64,000 bases of DNA from a bacterium (lineage in GTDB: Bacteria > Patescibacteriota > Minisyncoccia > Phycocordibacterales > Phycocordibacteraceae). The stretch is taken from the NCBI GenBank assembly GCA_030651285.1, contig JAUSCN010000017.1, forward strand, positions 1 to 64,000, given 5' to 3'. Position 1 is the first letter of the stretch. Every line of letters begins with the position of its first letter. Position numbers and translations under genes: made by a program. Below are positions 42,176 through 49,611 of this stretch, in pieces. A model generated the notes under the pieces. The model worked only from the letters and a program-made list of their open reading frames with translations, made no database searches and was not told the origin of the DNA.

Positions 42176-42319
42176 ATGCTCTCAATCAAAGAATATAGAA
42201 AGATACTAAATGACTATAAGAGTTCTGATGAACAAATCACTAAAAGGTTACAATATCTTGAGTCATTATGTAGGTATGTAATACAACAAGAATTACGAAA
42301 CTATGTCGAAAAAAGTTAA
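42176..42319 (+). CDS. 47-aa protein overlapping the recombinase start
   Basis: A short frame: MLSIKEYRKILNDYKSSDEQ, then ITKRLQYLESLCRYVIQQEL, ending RNYVEKS. It is amphipathic and helical. The stop lies 17 bases inside the recombinase gene, so translation is probably coupled. It may be a directionality-type factor, but this rests on position only. Confidence 0.6.
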   Translation: MLSIKEYRKILNDYKSSDEQITKRLQYLESLCRYVIQQELRNYVEKS

Positions 42320-43916
42320 GGAACCAAGTATATACAAGGTCGATGATATAAACCCTTACAAAGACCGGGAGGGGTTGATTTACGTTCGGGTATCAAGTAA
42401 AAAACAAGAACTAGAGGGTCATGGGAGAGAGAGTCAGGAAGCTAGATGTAAAAAAGACCTCGAATCTATAGGGCTGCCGCATATAAAGACATTTGCTGAT
42501 ACTTTTACTGGTGGGGGTGACTTTATGAAGAGACCGGCCATGAGAGAGATGCTTTCGTATATAGATGCACATCCCTATAAGAGATTCCTTGTTAACTTTG
42601 ATGATCTAAAGCGTTTTGCTCGTGATACTCAATTCCATTTGCAATTACGAACAGCACTGAAGGTAAGGGATGTGATGCCTCGATGTTTGAATTATAACTT
42701 TAACGATAGCCCAGAAGGCATGTTTGTAGAAACAGTTTTAGCTGCAGGTTCAGAATTAGAAAGACATCAAAATAGCAGACAAGTAATACAAAAACAGAAG
42801 GCAAGATTGGATCTCGGTTATTATCCTTTTGGTAATAAGCGTGGATATAAATTAGAGAATAACCCTATGCATGGGAAAATACTTGTTCCAAATAAAGATG
42901 GGGCTATTTTGAAAGAAGCATTGGAGAATTTTGCTTTAGCTAAAATTATCCGAAAGGTTGATGTAGCTAGATTTCTATTTGAAAAAAGATTTTGGAAAAA
43001 GAGAACGCCAGAAGATTATATAGATCAGGTTACAAATATCCTAAAAGATCCTATACACGCTGGATTTATTGAGTATCTTCCATGGGGTGTCACTCGTAGA
43101 CCGGGGAAACATAAGGGCATTATTTCACTTGAGACGTATGAAAAAATACAAAGACGCCTCAATAAAGAAGTGGTTGGAAATAGAGTTAGACAAGATATAT
43201 CAGCAGACTTTCCAGTAAGAGGTTTAACCTTATGTTCTTCTTGCTATACAAAACTTACAGCAGCCTTCTGTAAGGGAAAGTATCCTTACTATTACTGTGT
43301 TGCAAAAGGGTGTCCACTAAGAAGTAAAATGTTTAGAAAAGAAGATGTTGAAAGAGACTTCATTAAACTTCTACAAAGAAACCAGCTTAAAGACAGCGTT
43401 AATGAGGTATTACAAATTACCTATGAGAGAGTTTGGAAACAGGAAGTGACTGATTTCAAAAAACAAGGGAGTATTAAAGTGCAAAGGCAAAATGATCTTA
43501 AACAGAAAATTCGGGAACTCTCAGAAATGGTTCGTAACGCTAGGTCAGAAAATCTCAGGAAGGTCTACGAGAACCAATTAGAGGAATCGGCCACAGAGTT
43601 AGATCAACTAGAATCTGAAACGCAAAAGACTGACCTTGGCATTCCTTATCGAACTGCTCTCAATAAAGTGACTGGGATGCTAAAAAACCCTGTATTTATT
43701 TGGGATTCTGTTGATGTGCATGAAAAACACAAGCTGTTTTTCTTTCTTTTCGAGAAGCGTTTGGAATACGTCAAAGGCGAAGGCTTTCGAACCGGCAATT
43801 CACTAAGCACCACAAGGCTTTTTGAGGAGTTTGTTGATGCAAACTCCGATGATGTGGACCCTACCGGATTCGAACCGGTGACCTCCTCATTGCAAATGAG
43901 GCGCTCTACCAACTAA
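42303..43916 (+). CDS. Large serine recombinase (integrase)
   Basis: 537 residues. The resolvase catalytic domain at about 24-170 has LIYVRVSSKKQ (nucleophile Ser31), the DDLKRFARD segment and the E-helix. A recombinase domain (about 190-290), a Cys4 zinc ribbon (CSSCYTKLTAAFCKG, YCVAKGC; about 312-345) and a coiled coil (about 390-450) follow, as in phage-type large serine integrases. The last 19 residues (DPTGFEPVTSSLQMRRSTN) are translated from the antisense of tRNA-Ala, so the present C-terminus was probably created by insertion there. Confidence 0.93.
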   Translation: MSKKVKEPSIYKVDDINPYKDREGLIYVRVSSKKQELEGHGRESQEARCKKDLESIGLPHIKTFADTFTGGGDFMKRPAMREMLSYIDAHPYKRFLVNFDDLKRFARDTQFHLQLRTALKVRDVMPRCLNYNFNDSPEGMFVETVLAAGSELERHQNSRQVIQKQKARLDLGYYPFGNKRGYKLENNPMHGKILVPNKDGAILKEALENFALAKIIRKVDVARFLFEKRFWKKRTPEDYIDQVTNILKDPIHAGFIEYLPWGVTRRPGKHKGIISLETYEKIQRRLNKEVVGNRVRQDISADFPVRGLTLCSSCYTKLTAAFCKGKYPYYYCVAKGCPLRSKMFRKEDVERDFIKLLQRNQLKDSVNEVLQITYERVWKQEVTDFKKQGSIKVQRQNDLKQKIRELSEMVRNARSENLRKVYENQLEESATELDQLESETQKTDLGIPYRTALNKVTGMLKNPVFIWDSVDVHEKHKLFFFLFEKRLEYVKGEGFRTGNSLSTTRLFEEFVDANSDDVDPTGFEPVTSSLQMRRSTN

Positions 43917-43927
43917 GCTAAGGGCCC
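43855..43927 (-). tRNA. tRNA-Ala (UGC)
   Basis: On the minus strand a full cloverleaf: 7-bp acceptor GGGCCCU/AGGGUCC with the G3-U70 pair that identifies alanine tRNAs, D-arm, anticodon stem CCUCA/UGAGG with loop UUUGCAA (anticodon UGC), T-arm ACCGG-UUCGAAU-CCGGU, discriminator A. CCA is not encoded. The recombinase frame covers its 3' part on the other strand. Confidence 0.97.
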
Positions 43928-43930
43928 AAG

Positions 43931-43967
43931 AGCAAATTTTGCAATTTTCAATTTTGCAATTTTCAAA
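43931..43967 (+). repeat. A+T-rich tandem repeat beside tRNA-Ala
   Basis: TTTTGCAATTTTCAA occurs twice in tandem. The same word family, inverted, recurs at 62970-63000 in the right arm, which ties the tRNA side to the right-arm genome. Confidence 0.7.
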
Positions 43968-44009
43968 TAATACTCGACAAGAGTCTTAAAATCAAGCAGA
44001 ATATTCCAC

Positions 44010-44600
44010 ATGTTTGATCTAGTTAATCTTATAAAAGTTGGCGGCTATCTCGGCCTCTTCGCTATTATCTTCGCGGAGTCGGGACTCTTCTTTGGCTTCT
44101 TCCTGCCGGGGGACAGCTTGCTCTTCACCGCTGGGTTTCTCTCTTCTCAAGGCTATTTCTCAATAGTGCCTCTTGTCATCATCCTTTTCGTCGCTGCAAT
44201 TGCTGGCGACGCAGTCGGATACCTCTTCGGCAAGAAGGTGGGTCCGAAGATTTTCTCCCGAGAGGAATCTTTCTTCTTCCATCCTTCGCATGTTGATAAA
44301 ACTGCTAGCTTCTTCGATAAGTATGGCTCTAAAACAATTTTACTCGCGCGCTTTGTGCCGATCGTGCGCACCTTTGCCCCCATTATGGCCGGTGTCGGTG
44401 GGATGAAGTATCGCACCTTTGCTAAATATAATACTTTAGGTGGACTATTCTGGGCGGTCGGGTTGACCACGCTTGGTTACATCTTCGGCCAGAGAGTGCC
44501 CAATGCCGATAAGTACGTCCTACCCATCGTAGCGCTTATTATCATCATCTCCCTACTCCCTCCTATCTGGGAATATTTGAAAGAAAGAAAAAAGGATTGA
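44010..44600 (+). CDS. DedA-family membrane protein
   Basis: 196 residues with the family signatures: FAESGLFFGFFLPGDSLLFTAG, GDAVGYLFGKKVGPKIFSRE, ILLARFVPIVRTFAPIMAGV (cited in parts). Four to five membrane segments include two re-entrant helices. DedA proteins act as lipid (undecaprenyl phosphate or phosphatidylethanolamine) flippases or transporters in other bacteria. No strong ribosome-binding site is seen before the ATG. Confidence 0.93.
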   Translation: MFDLVNLIKVGGYLGLFAIIFAESGLFFGFFLPGDSLLFTAGFLSSQGYFSIVPLVIILFVAAIAGDAVGYLFGKKVGPKIFSREESFFFHPSHVDKTASFFDKYGSKTILLARFVPIVRTFAPIMAGVGGMKYRTFAKYNTLGGLFWAVGLTTLGYIFGQRVPNADKYVLPIVALIIIISLLPPIWEYLKERKKD

Positions 44601-44678
44601 CTTCGGGCAGAGAGTGAGTGCGGAAATTTATTTACGCAACGAGCGAACGAACCCGAAGCGACACGAGCAAGGCGAGTG

Positions 44679-44707
44679 TTGACATTTAATATAGAATGTG
44701 CTAATAT
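44679..44707 (+). promoter_or_regulatory. Consensus sigma70-type promoter
   Basis: TTGACA (44679-44684), 17-bp spacer, TAATAT (44702-44707), 16 bases before the 36-aa gene. Confidence 0.8.
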
Positions 44708-44723
44708 TGAAAAAGGAGGAACG

Positions 44724-44834
44724 ATGCCACAGAGTATCAAATTCTACTGGCTTTTGACGGGGTTTCTGGTGTTTGTGTTGCTGGTCGCGGTGATCGAAAC
44801 ATATGCGCCGGGTACTATCATCAAGTGGCAATAG
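44724..44834 (+). CDS. 36-aa single-pass membrane peptide
   Basis: MPQSIKFYWLLTGFLVFVLL, then VAVIETYAPGTIIKWQ. One transmembrane helix spans residues 8-24. It has a near-perfect Shine-Dalgarno (AAAGGAGGAACG) and its own promoter and terminator. That makes this tiny frame a real gene despite its length. No family is known to me. Confidence 0.78.
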   Translation: MPQSIKFYWLLTGFLVFVLLVAVIETYAPGTIIKWQ

Positions 44835-44842
44835 TGACCGAG

Positions 44843-44878
44843 GTCAGCCCTACTACACAGGCGGGGCTGGCTTTTTTT
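44843..44878 (+). terminator. Intrinsic terminator of the 36-aa gene
   Basis: 8-bp stem (44843-44850, 44864-44871, one G-U) followed by seven T. Confidence 0.85.
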
Positions 44879-44928
44879 ATGGTATAATGGTATTTGTTAG
44901 AGATAGCCCTATAATCAAATTAATCAAT

Positions 44929-45090
44929 ATGGACGAAAAAGTTATCGGTTACTGTGTGAAGTGCAAGGAGAAGAGAGAGATGAAGGACGTCAAACAGGTT
45001 GAGATCAAGCCTGGACGCCCAGCTGCCAAGGGTACCTGCACGGTCTGCGGTACTGGCATGTACAAGATCCTTCCGAGCGCTAAGAAATAA
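44929..45090 (+). CDS. DUF5679-type zinc-ribbon protein
   Basis: 53 residues with two Cys pairs: GYCVKCKEKREMKD and TCTVCGTGMYKIL. The start at 44929 removes an unrelated extension. This small zinc ribbon is common in CPR; function unknown. A TATAAT lies at 44910-44915. Confidence 0.88.
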   Translation: MDEKVIGYCVKCKEKREMKDVKQVEIKPGRPAAKGTCTVCGTGMYKILPSAKK

Positions 45091-45095
45091 TTCTT

Positions 45096-46004
45096 ATGAA
45101 AAAGACGGTCGCAACTACTTTAGTATTGGCCGCCTTTTTCATATGGGGAGAGAGACTTTACTTTGATAGAAAGCCGGCGCCGTGCGCTGAACCAATCACC
45201 TATAACATCGGCACTTTCGATCGGCGTTTTGGTTTAAGTCAGACATCATTCTTGTCGGTGTTAACGGAAGCAGAGGAAATTTGGGAAGGCCCTAGTGATC
45301 GAGAACTTTTCGCTTACTCGCCAGAAGAAGCCGAGTTGCCGGTCAATCTTATCTACGATTACCGTCAGGAAGTGACCGAGGAACTGACTGGCATCGAGAG
45401 CGAGGTCAAAGAAGATGAATCGGCCTACCATGCTCTGGAGGAAAAATATGTTGACGCGAAGAGACAACATCTGTCTCTTAAACTCCAGTACGATTCCCGG
45501 GCCAACTTATTCAACGCTCAAAACGAGGCTTATCAATTTGATGTCGAAACTTGGAATAGTGGCCCGCGCACCTCGCAAGAAGATTTCGCCAAGTTGGAAG
45601 CGGAGAGGCTGGCGCTTGAGCAAGAAGCGAGGGAATTAAAGACCATTGAGTCAGCAGTAAATCAGAAGGTAGGGGAAGTTAACCAGTTGGTCGGTCGCCT
45701 CAACCGCCTGGCCAAATCGCTCAACCTAAACGTCGAGGAATACAATACTGTCGGCGCCTCGCGCGGTGAGACCTTTGCCGGCGGGATATACTATGAGGAA
45801 GGCGACGAGCGGGGGATCAATATTTACGAATTTAAAACCCGCGATAAACTCGTGCGCATTCTCGCTCACGAACTTGGCCACGCGCTGGGCCTAGAACATA
45901 TCGATGATCCCAAAGCTATTATGTATAAGCTCAACAAAGACGATGCTGGAGTCGCATCCGCGAGCGACCTAGAAGCTCTGGAGATTCTCTGTGCAGTCCA
46001 ATAA
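45096..46004 (+). CDS. Secreted metzincin-type metalloprotease with coiled coil
   Basis: 302 residues. An N-terminal hydrophobic segment (VATTLVLAAFFIWGERLYF) is probably a signal or anchor. A long coiled coil spans about 95-215 (YDYRQEVTEELTGIESEVKE, NQLVGRLNRLAKSLNLNVEE). The protease motif HELGHALGLEH (HExxHxxGxxH) near 264-274 is followed by a Met-turn (AIMYKL), as in matrixins. The N-terminal part (FDRRFGLSQTSFLSVLTEAEEIWE) resembles the pre-helix portion of such peptidases. Confidence 0.88.
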   Translation: MKKTVATTLVLAAFFIWGERLYFDRKPAPCAEPITYNIGTFDRRFGLSQTSFLSVLTEAEEIWEGPSDRELFAYSPEEAELPVNLIYDYRQEVTEELTGIESEVKEDESAYHALEEKYVDAKRQHLSLKLQYDSRANLFNAQNEAYQFDVETWNSGPRTSQEDFAKLEAERLALEQEARELKTIESAVNQKVGEVNQLVGRLNRLAKSLNLNVEEYNTVGASRGETFAGGIYYEEGDERGINIYEFKTRDKLVRILAHELGHALGLEHIDDPKAIMYKLNKDDAGVASASDLEALEILCAVQ

Positions 46005-46024
46005 ATTATTTTATATAAAACAGA

Positions 46025-46046
46025 CCTCGTCCTTTGCAAGACGAGG
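46025..46046 (-). terminator. Terminator of the 197-aa minus-strand gene
   Basis: CCTCGTC/GACGAGG stem (46025-46031, 46040-46046), then TGTTTTAT on the minus strand. Confidence 0.65.
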
Positions 46047-46067
46047 CCTGGTCACAGGAGCGGATTT

Positions 46068-46661
46068 CTACAACACCTTGGTGTGGGGGTAGAGCTTGTT
46101 GAACCTCTCTCGATCAGCCTGTTGGGCGTCGCTCAGGATTCGCGCGCCGTCGAGGTACCGCGTCGGTAAATCGAAGCGCTTGATGATCCTCGACAGCAGG
46201 AGCCTAGGAGCGTGAGAGTAGCCTGGCACGAAACTGTCCCAGGTAATACCCAATTGCTCCTGACGCGCGCGGTACTCCGCCAAGTGCTGATTGTTCAGGT
46301 CGTTCAGGTTGATGAGCTTGAGGCAGTCGAGGACGTGGTACATCAGATAGCCGTTGTGGGTGACCCATTCCCAGTACTTGTTGACGCCGTTGTTCACGAT
46401 GCACCACGCCGTCTGGCGCTGCCTCTCCTCGCTGAGTTGGCACATCGTGGCGATGCAGAAGCGATTGTTCCAGTAGCACTGGTGGGGAGGCTGGCGATCG
46501 AAGATCAGCTCCGCATCGGACACGAGCCTGCCACGTTCCATATCTTCGATGGTGGACCAGTCCCTGACGGGCTCGAGGATGTATCCCGCCACATGCCTGT
46601 AGGCGGCCTCGTAAGCAGCCTGATCCCAAGATTTGTCGGTCGTCTGGCTTGGTGATTCCAT
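46068..46661 (-). CDS. Orphan hypothetical protein, 197 aa
   Basis: No family is recognised. A Trp/Tyr-rich soluble alpha-helical protein (YEAAYRHVAGYILEPVRDW, TAWCIVNNGVNKYWEWVTH, NGYLMYHVLDCLKLINLN). The ATG at 46661 has a GAGGAG Shine-Dalgarno; the open extension to 46799 overlaps the exonuclease gene and is rejected. TTGACA at about 46716-46721 may be its -35. It is G+C-richer than its neighbours and is the only minus-strand protein gene of the right arm, so it may have been acquired. Confidence 0.7.
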   Translation of the reverse strand: MESPSQTTDKSWDQAAYEAAYRHVAGYILEPVRDWSTIEDMERGRLVSDAELIFDRQPPHQCYWNNRFCIATMCQLSEERQRQTAWCIVNNGVNKYWEWVTHNGYLMYHVLDCLKLINLNDLNNQHLAEYRARQEQLGITWDSFVPGYSHAPRLLLSRIIKRFDLPTRYLDGARILSDAQQADRERFNKLYPHTKVL

Positions 46662-46746
46662 CTCATTCTCCTCGGAAGCGGTTATTCTGGTTATTACATT
46701 ATTCTTTACGTGAGGCTTGTCAATGGTAAGATGAATTTCAATACTT

Positions 46747-47433
46747 ATGCGCGAACTCATCTTCTTAGACACCGAGAGCACTGGCAATGAGCCGGGCAAG
46801 GACCGGCTTTGTCAGGTCTGTTACAGGACCACCGCTGACACGAAGGTCGGACTCTTCAAACCGCCTATTCCTATTTCGGTTAAGGCCATGAGTATCACGC
46901 ACATCACCAATAAACAGGTCGAGGACAAAGAAGCATTCTCTAAGTCAGAGATGAAGAAGGAGCTTCAGGAACTTTTGAAAGAGGGTGTCTTGGTGGCCCA
47001 CACCGCGCTTTTCGATATAGCCATGCTGAAAGCAGAAGGGGTGGAAGTGCCACGCTTCATCGACACCTTGCGCGTAGCTAGGTACTTGGATGCGGACAAT
47101 AAGATTCCAGAATTTAATCTGCAATTTCTGCGTTACTACCTAGACCTCGATGTGCCCGGCGCCGCCCATGATGCGGAAGGGGATGTGAATGTCCTGGAAG
47201 CTCTCTTTAAGAGACTGCACTCGAAACTGCCTGACATCGAGAAGCTGATAGAGATCTCCGCGCGGCCGACCCTTTTCAAAAACTTCATCTTCGGCAAGTA
47301 CAAGGGCCAGGCGATTGAGGAAGTGATTAAGACCGACCGACGCTATATGGAATGGCTTTTGAGCCAGATGACCTTGACCGGCTCGGATACGGATGAAGAT
47401 TGGATTTTTACTCTTAAGCACTATCTGGTATAA
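46747..47433 (+). CDS. DnaQ-like 3'-5' exonuclease
   Basis: 228 residues. A DEDDh exonuclease domain spans about 1-155: IFLDTESTG (D-x-E), VAHTALFDIAML (second Asp), HDAEGDVNVLEAL (catalytic His and last Asp). The C-terminal part (FIFGKYKGQAIEEVIKTDRRYMEWLL, cited in parts) resembles the DUF3820 module found after such exonucleases. It may act in RNA or DNA trimming or proofreading. Confidence 0.88.
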   Translation: MRELIFLDTESTGNEPGKDRLCQVCYRTTADTKVGLFKPPIPISVKAMSITHITNKQVEDKEAFSKSEMKKELQELLKEGVLVAHTALFDIAMLKAEGVEVPRFIDTLRVARYLDADNKIPEFNLQFLRYYLDLDVPGAAHDAEGDVNVLEALFKRLHSKLPDIEKLIEISARPTLFKNFIFGKYKGQAIEEVIKTDRRYMEWLLSQMTLTGSDTDEDWIFTLKHYLV

Positions 47434-47464
47434 TCTTTTTATTACAAATTGATAAAATCACTTT

Positions 47465-47539
47465 ATGGCCAAAGGAAACAATCGACAACAGAAAAATCTA
47501 AAGAAGCCTAAGAAAGAGAAGAATAGTTCGACAAGCTAG
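47465..47539 (+). CDS. 24-aa basic peptide
   Basis: MAKGNNRQQKNLKKPKKEKN followed by SSTS. Lys-rich peptides beginning MAKG.N occur widely as small conserved proteins. An extended -10 (TGA-TAAAAT, 47453-47458) ends 6 bases before the ATG, the same geometry as other genes here. Its last codons are supplied by the TTCGA repeat. Confidence 0.5.
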   Translation: MAKGNNRQQKNLKKPKKEKNSSTS

Positions 47540-47570
47540 TTCGATAAACTCACCATAAATCACTATAAAT
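47526..47570 (+). repeat. TTCGA...CACCATAAAT repeat, copy 1
   Basis: TTCGACAAGC-TAG-TTCGATAAACTCACCATAAAT and a second CACTATAAAT unit lie directly between a stop and the next ATG. Related copies are at 58103, 58577 and 62074. Confidence 0.75.
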
Positions 47571-47573
47571 AAT

Positions 47574-47966
47574 ATGAACTCCTCGAATAAACCCAAGATT
47601 TTCATAGGACTTCTAATACTGGCTGTTATCGGTGGCGGAGTGTTCTTGTTTACCCAAGATCGTACAGAGGAAGATTCTGGTACAGGTAACAAGGAAGAGA
47701 TAGCAGATGTGAGGTCAGGAGAGATTAAGGTCGTCGGTACTATCGCTTGTCTACCTTATAATCTGACCATTGCCGGCCAGGAGTGTGTCAAGGGTCTTAA
47801 GGGTGATGATGGTAAGGTATACGCTCTCAATACTGCTACTCCATTTGCTGAAGGGGCCAAGGTCACGGCGATCGGAGTTTTCCAGCCGGCCAACACAACA
47901 GTTGATGACTCAAGTGTCTTCCGTTACGACGGTGTTTTAGTAGCGCGTTCTCTGAAGGCGCGTTAA
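47574..47966 (+). CDS. Membrane-anchored small domain protein, 130 aa
   Basis: An N-terminal transmembrane helix (residues 8-26, KIFIGLLILAVIGGGVFLF) and acidic linker lead to a beta-rich exterior domain (IKVVGTIACLPYNLTIAGQE, CVKGLKGDDGKVYALNTA, KVTAIGVFQPANT) of OB-like appearance with two Cys. Family not known to me. It is followed after 9 bases by the 76-aa gene. Confidence 0.7.
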   Translation: MNSSNKPKIFIGLLILAVIGGGVFLFTQDRTEEDSGTGNKEEIADVRSGEIKVVGTIACLPYNLTIAGQECVKGLKGDDGKVYALNTATPFAEGAKVTAIGVFQPANTTVDDSSVFRYDGVLVARSLKAR

Positions 47967-47975
47967 TTTAGGGTC

Positions 47976-48206
47976 ATGGGTTTTTTCAAGAACTTCATGC
48001 TCAAGCAGGCCCTCAAGGCCAAGATGAAGGATGTGCCTGAAGCAGAGCGCGAGCGGATGCTCGCGCTCATGGAGAAGAATCCTGATTTTTTCAAAAAGAT
48101 CGGAGATGAAGTACAAAAGAGGGTTAAGAGTGGACAAAGCGAGATGGCGGCTACCATGGTCGTCATGCGGGAACATCAGGCAGAACTACAACGCTTAATG
48201 AAATGA
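47976..48206 (+). CDS. Conserved 76-aa helical protein (right-arm ortholog)
   Basis: GFFKNFMLKQALKAKMKDVP, NPDFFKKIGDEVQKRVKSG, REHQAELQRLMK. It has the same length and pattern as the protein at 31938. Its stop overlaps the next ATG (ATGA). Confidence 0.8.
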   Translation: MGFFKNFMLKQALKAKMKDVPEAERERMLALMEKNPDFFKKIGDEVQKRVKSGQSEMAATMVVMREHQAELQRLMK

Positions 48207-48778
48207 AGAAAGTTTTCATATTGCTCGGTCATCCTGACAAAGACAGTTTCAACTGCACGCTAGCAAATGAGTATCAGAAAGGAGCAGAAGAGGCGGGTCA
48301 CGAGGTGAGACGAATGAATGTTTCCGATATGCAGTTTGACCCTGTTTTGCATCATGGATACCGGCTGATCCAGGAGCTTGAACCTGACCTCCTATCTTTT
48401 CAAGAAAATATGCGCTGGTGCGAACACTTCGTCGTTCTTTACCCATCTTGGTGGTCTACGATGCCAGCACTCCTCAAAGGACTTTTTGACAGAGTTTGGT
48501 TGCCTGGTTTTGCTTACCAATTTACCAGCGAATTCAGCTGGAAGAAACTTTTGAAAGGCCGGAGCGCCACTATGTTTGTCACATCAGACACCATTCCTCT
48601 AATCCAGCGTCTGATGTTTGGAGACACTACTAATGAACTAAAGAAGGGTATTCTCTGGTTTGCTGGCTTTGGCCCGATTTGTGTGAGAAAGATCGGTTAT
48701 CTCAAGCACTTTGGTTCAACAGGTCGCCGCGAACGCATCAAGAGGAAAGTTTATAATCTCGGTAGGAGAGCAAGATAA
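48203..48778 (+). CDS. NAD(P)H oxidoreductase, flavodoxin-like fold (KefF/NQO type)
   Basis: 191 residues: KVFILLGHPDKDSFNCTLAN (FMN phosphate loop), FVVLYPSWWSTMPALLKGLFDRVWLPGFAY (signature, cited in parts), FAGFGPICVRKIGYL. It probably reduces quinones with NAD(P)H. It is inserted between the 76-aa gene and ychF, where the left arm has nothing. Its stop shares a base with the ychF start. Confidence 0.9.
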   Translation: MKKVFILLGHPDKDSFNCTLANEYQKGAEEAGHEVRRMNVSDMQFDPVLHHGYRLIQELEPDLLSFQENMRWCEHFVVLYPSWWSTMPALLKGLFDRVWLPGFAYQFTSEFSWKKLLKGRSATMFVTSDTIPLIQRLMFGDTTNELKKGILWFAGFGPICVRKIGYLKHFGSTGRRERIKRKVYNLGRRAR

Positions 48779-49599
48779 TGTCTAAATTATCGGTCGGAAT
48801 CGTAGGTCTCCCAAACGTCGGTAAGTCGACGCTCTTTAATGCACTGACCAATAAGAGCGTGCCGGCGGAGAACTATCCCTTCTGTACCATTGATCCTTCT
48901 GTTGGTATTGTGCCGGTGCCAGATGAGCGGCTTGAACGGCTCAGCGCGCTCTCCCGTTCGAAGAAGACTATTCCTGCGGTGGTGGAGTTCGTGGATATTG
49001 CTGGGTTGGTCAAGGGCGCATCGGAAGGGGAAGGCTTAGGTAATAAATTTCTCTCCAACATTCGCGAGGTTGATGCCATTATCGAGATGGTACGCACTTT
49101 CGAAGACCCAGATATTATCCATGTGCATGAGAAGGTTGACCCACTTTTCGATATTGAAATTATCAATCTGGAATTGGAAGCGGCTGACATCAAGAAGCCG
49201 ACTCTCTATGTTTTAAACACTTCGGAGGTTAGTGGGCAGATTTCTCAGGAATTCAAAAGCAAGATCCCGGGACCGTATCTAGAAGTCGATCCTATCTTCG
49301 GTACCGGCTTGGACCAACTTATAAACGAGTCATACAAACTTCTAAACTTAATAACTTTTTTCACTACTGGCGAAGACGAGTCTCGAGCCTGGACTACCCA
49401 GAGAGATGCTACCGCTCCGTTTGCAGGCAAATCAATCCACACCGATTTCCAAGAAAAGTTCATTCGCGCGCAAGTGGTGGCATACGAGGATCTGGTCAGT
49501 GCAGGCTCCATGGCTAAAGCGCGAGAAAAGGGTTTGGTCCGTACAGAAGGCAAAGAATACATCGTCCAAGATGGAGATGTTATAGAGTTCTTAATTTGA
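48778..49599 (+). CDS. ychF: YchF ATPase lacking the coiled-coil domain
   Basis: 273 residues against the usual 360. The Walker A (GLPNVGKSTLFNALT), switch (DIAGLVKGASEGEGLGNKFL) and C-terminal TGS domain (EYIVQDGDVIEFL) are intact, and the NxxE specificity motif is present (N-T-S-E). About 90 residues are missing in frame after EIINLELEAADI: the chain passes straight to KKPTLYVLN, so the helical domain and one core strand region are gone. It is intact as an open frame, so not a simple pseudogene. Confidence 0.92.
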   Translation: MSKLSVGIVGLPNVGKSTLFNALTNKSVPAENYPFCTIDPSVGIVPVPDERLERLSALSRSKKTIPAVVEFVDIAGLVKGASEGEGLGNKFLSNIREVDAIIEMVRTFEDPDIIHVHEKVDPLFDIEIINLELEAADIKKPTLYVLNTSEVSGQISQEFKSKIPGPYLEVDPIFGTGLDQLINESYKLLNLITFFTTGEDESRAWTTQRDATAPFAGKSIHTDFQEKFIRAQVVAYEDLVSAGSMAKAREKGLVRTEGKEYIVQDGDVIEFLI

Positions 49600-49605
49600 T
49601 ATAAT
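49600..49605 (+). promoter_or_regulatory. Extended -10, probable leaderless promoter (DUF5671)
   Basis: TGA-TATAAT overlapping the ychF stop, 6 bases before the ATG at 49612. Confidence 0.65.
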
Positions 49606-49611
49606 CACCAT

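Noticed and set aside
46204-46655. Two frames of over 140 codons overlapping the 197-aa gene
   Set aside because: The chosen frame has a strong Shine-Dalgarno and matching terminator; the others have neither and are products of high G+C.
48778-49599. Short ychF considered as a pseudogene
   Set aside because: The frame is intact with all NTPase motifs and is translationally coupled to its neighbours; an in-frame domain loss explains it better.
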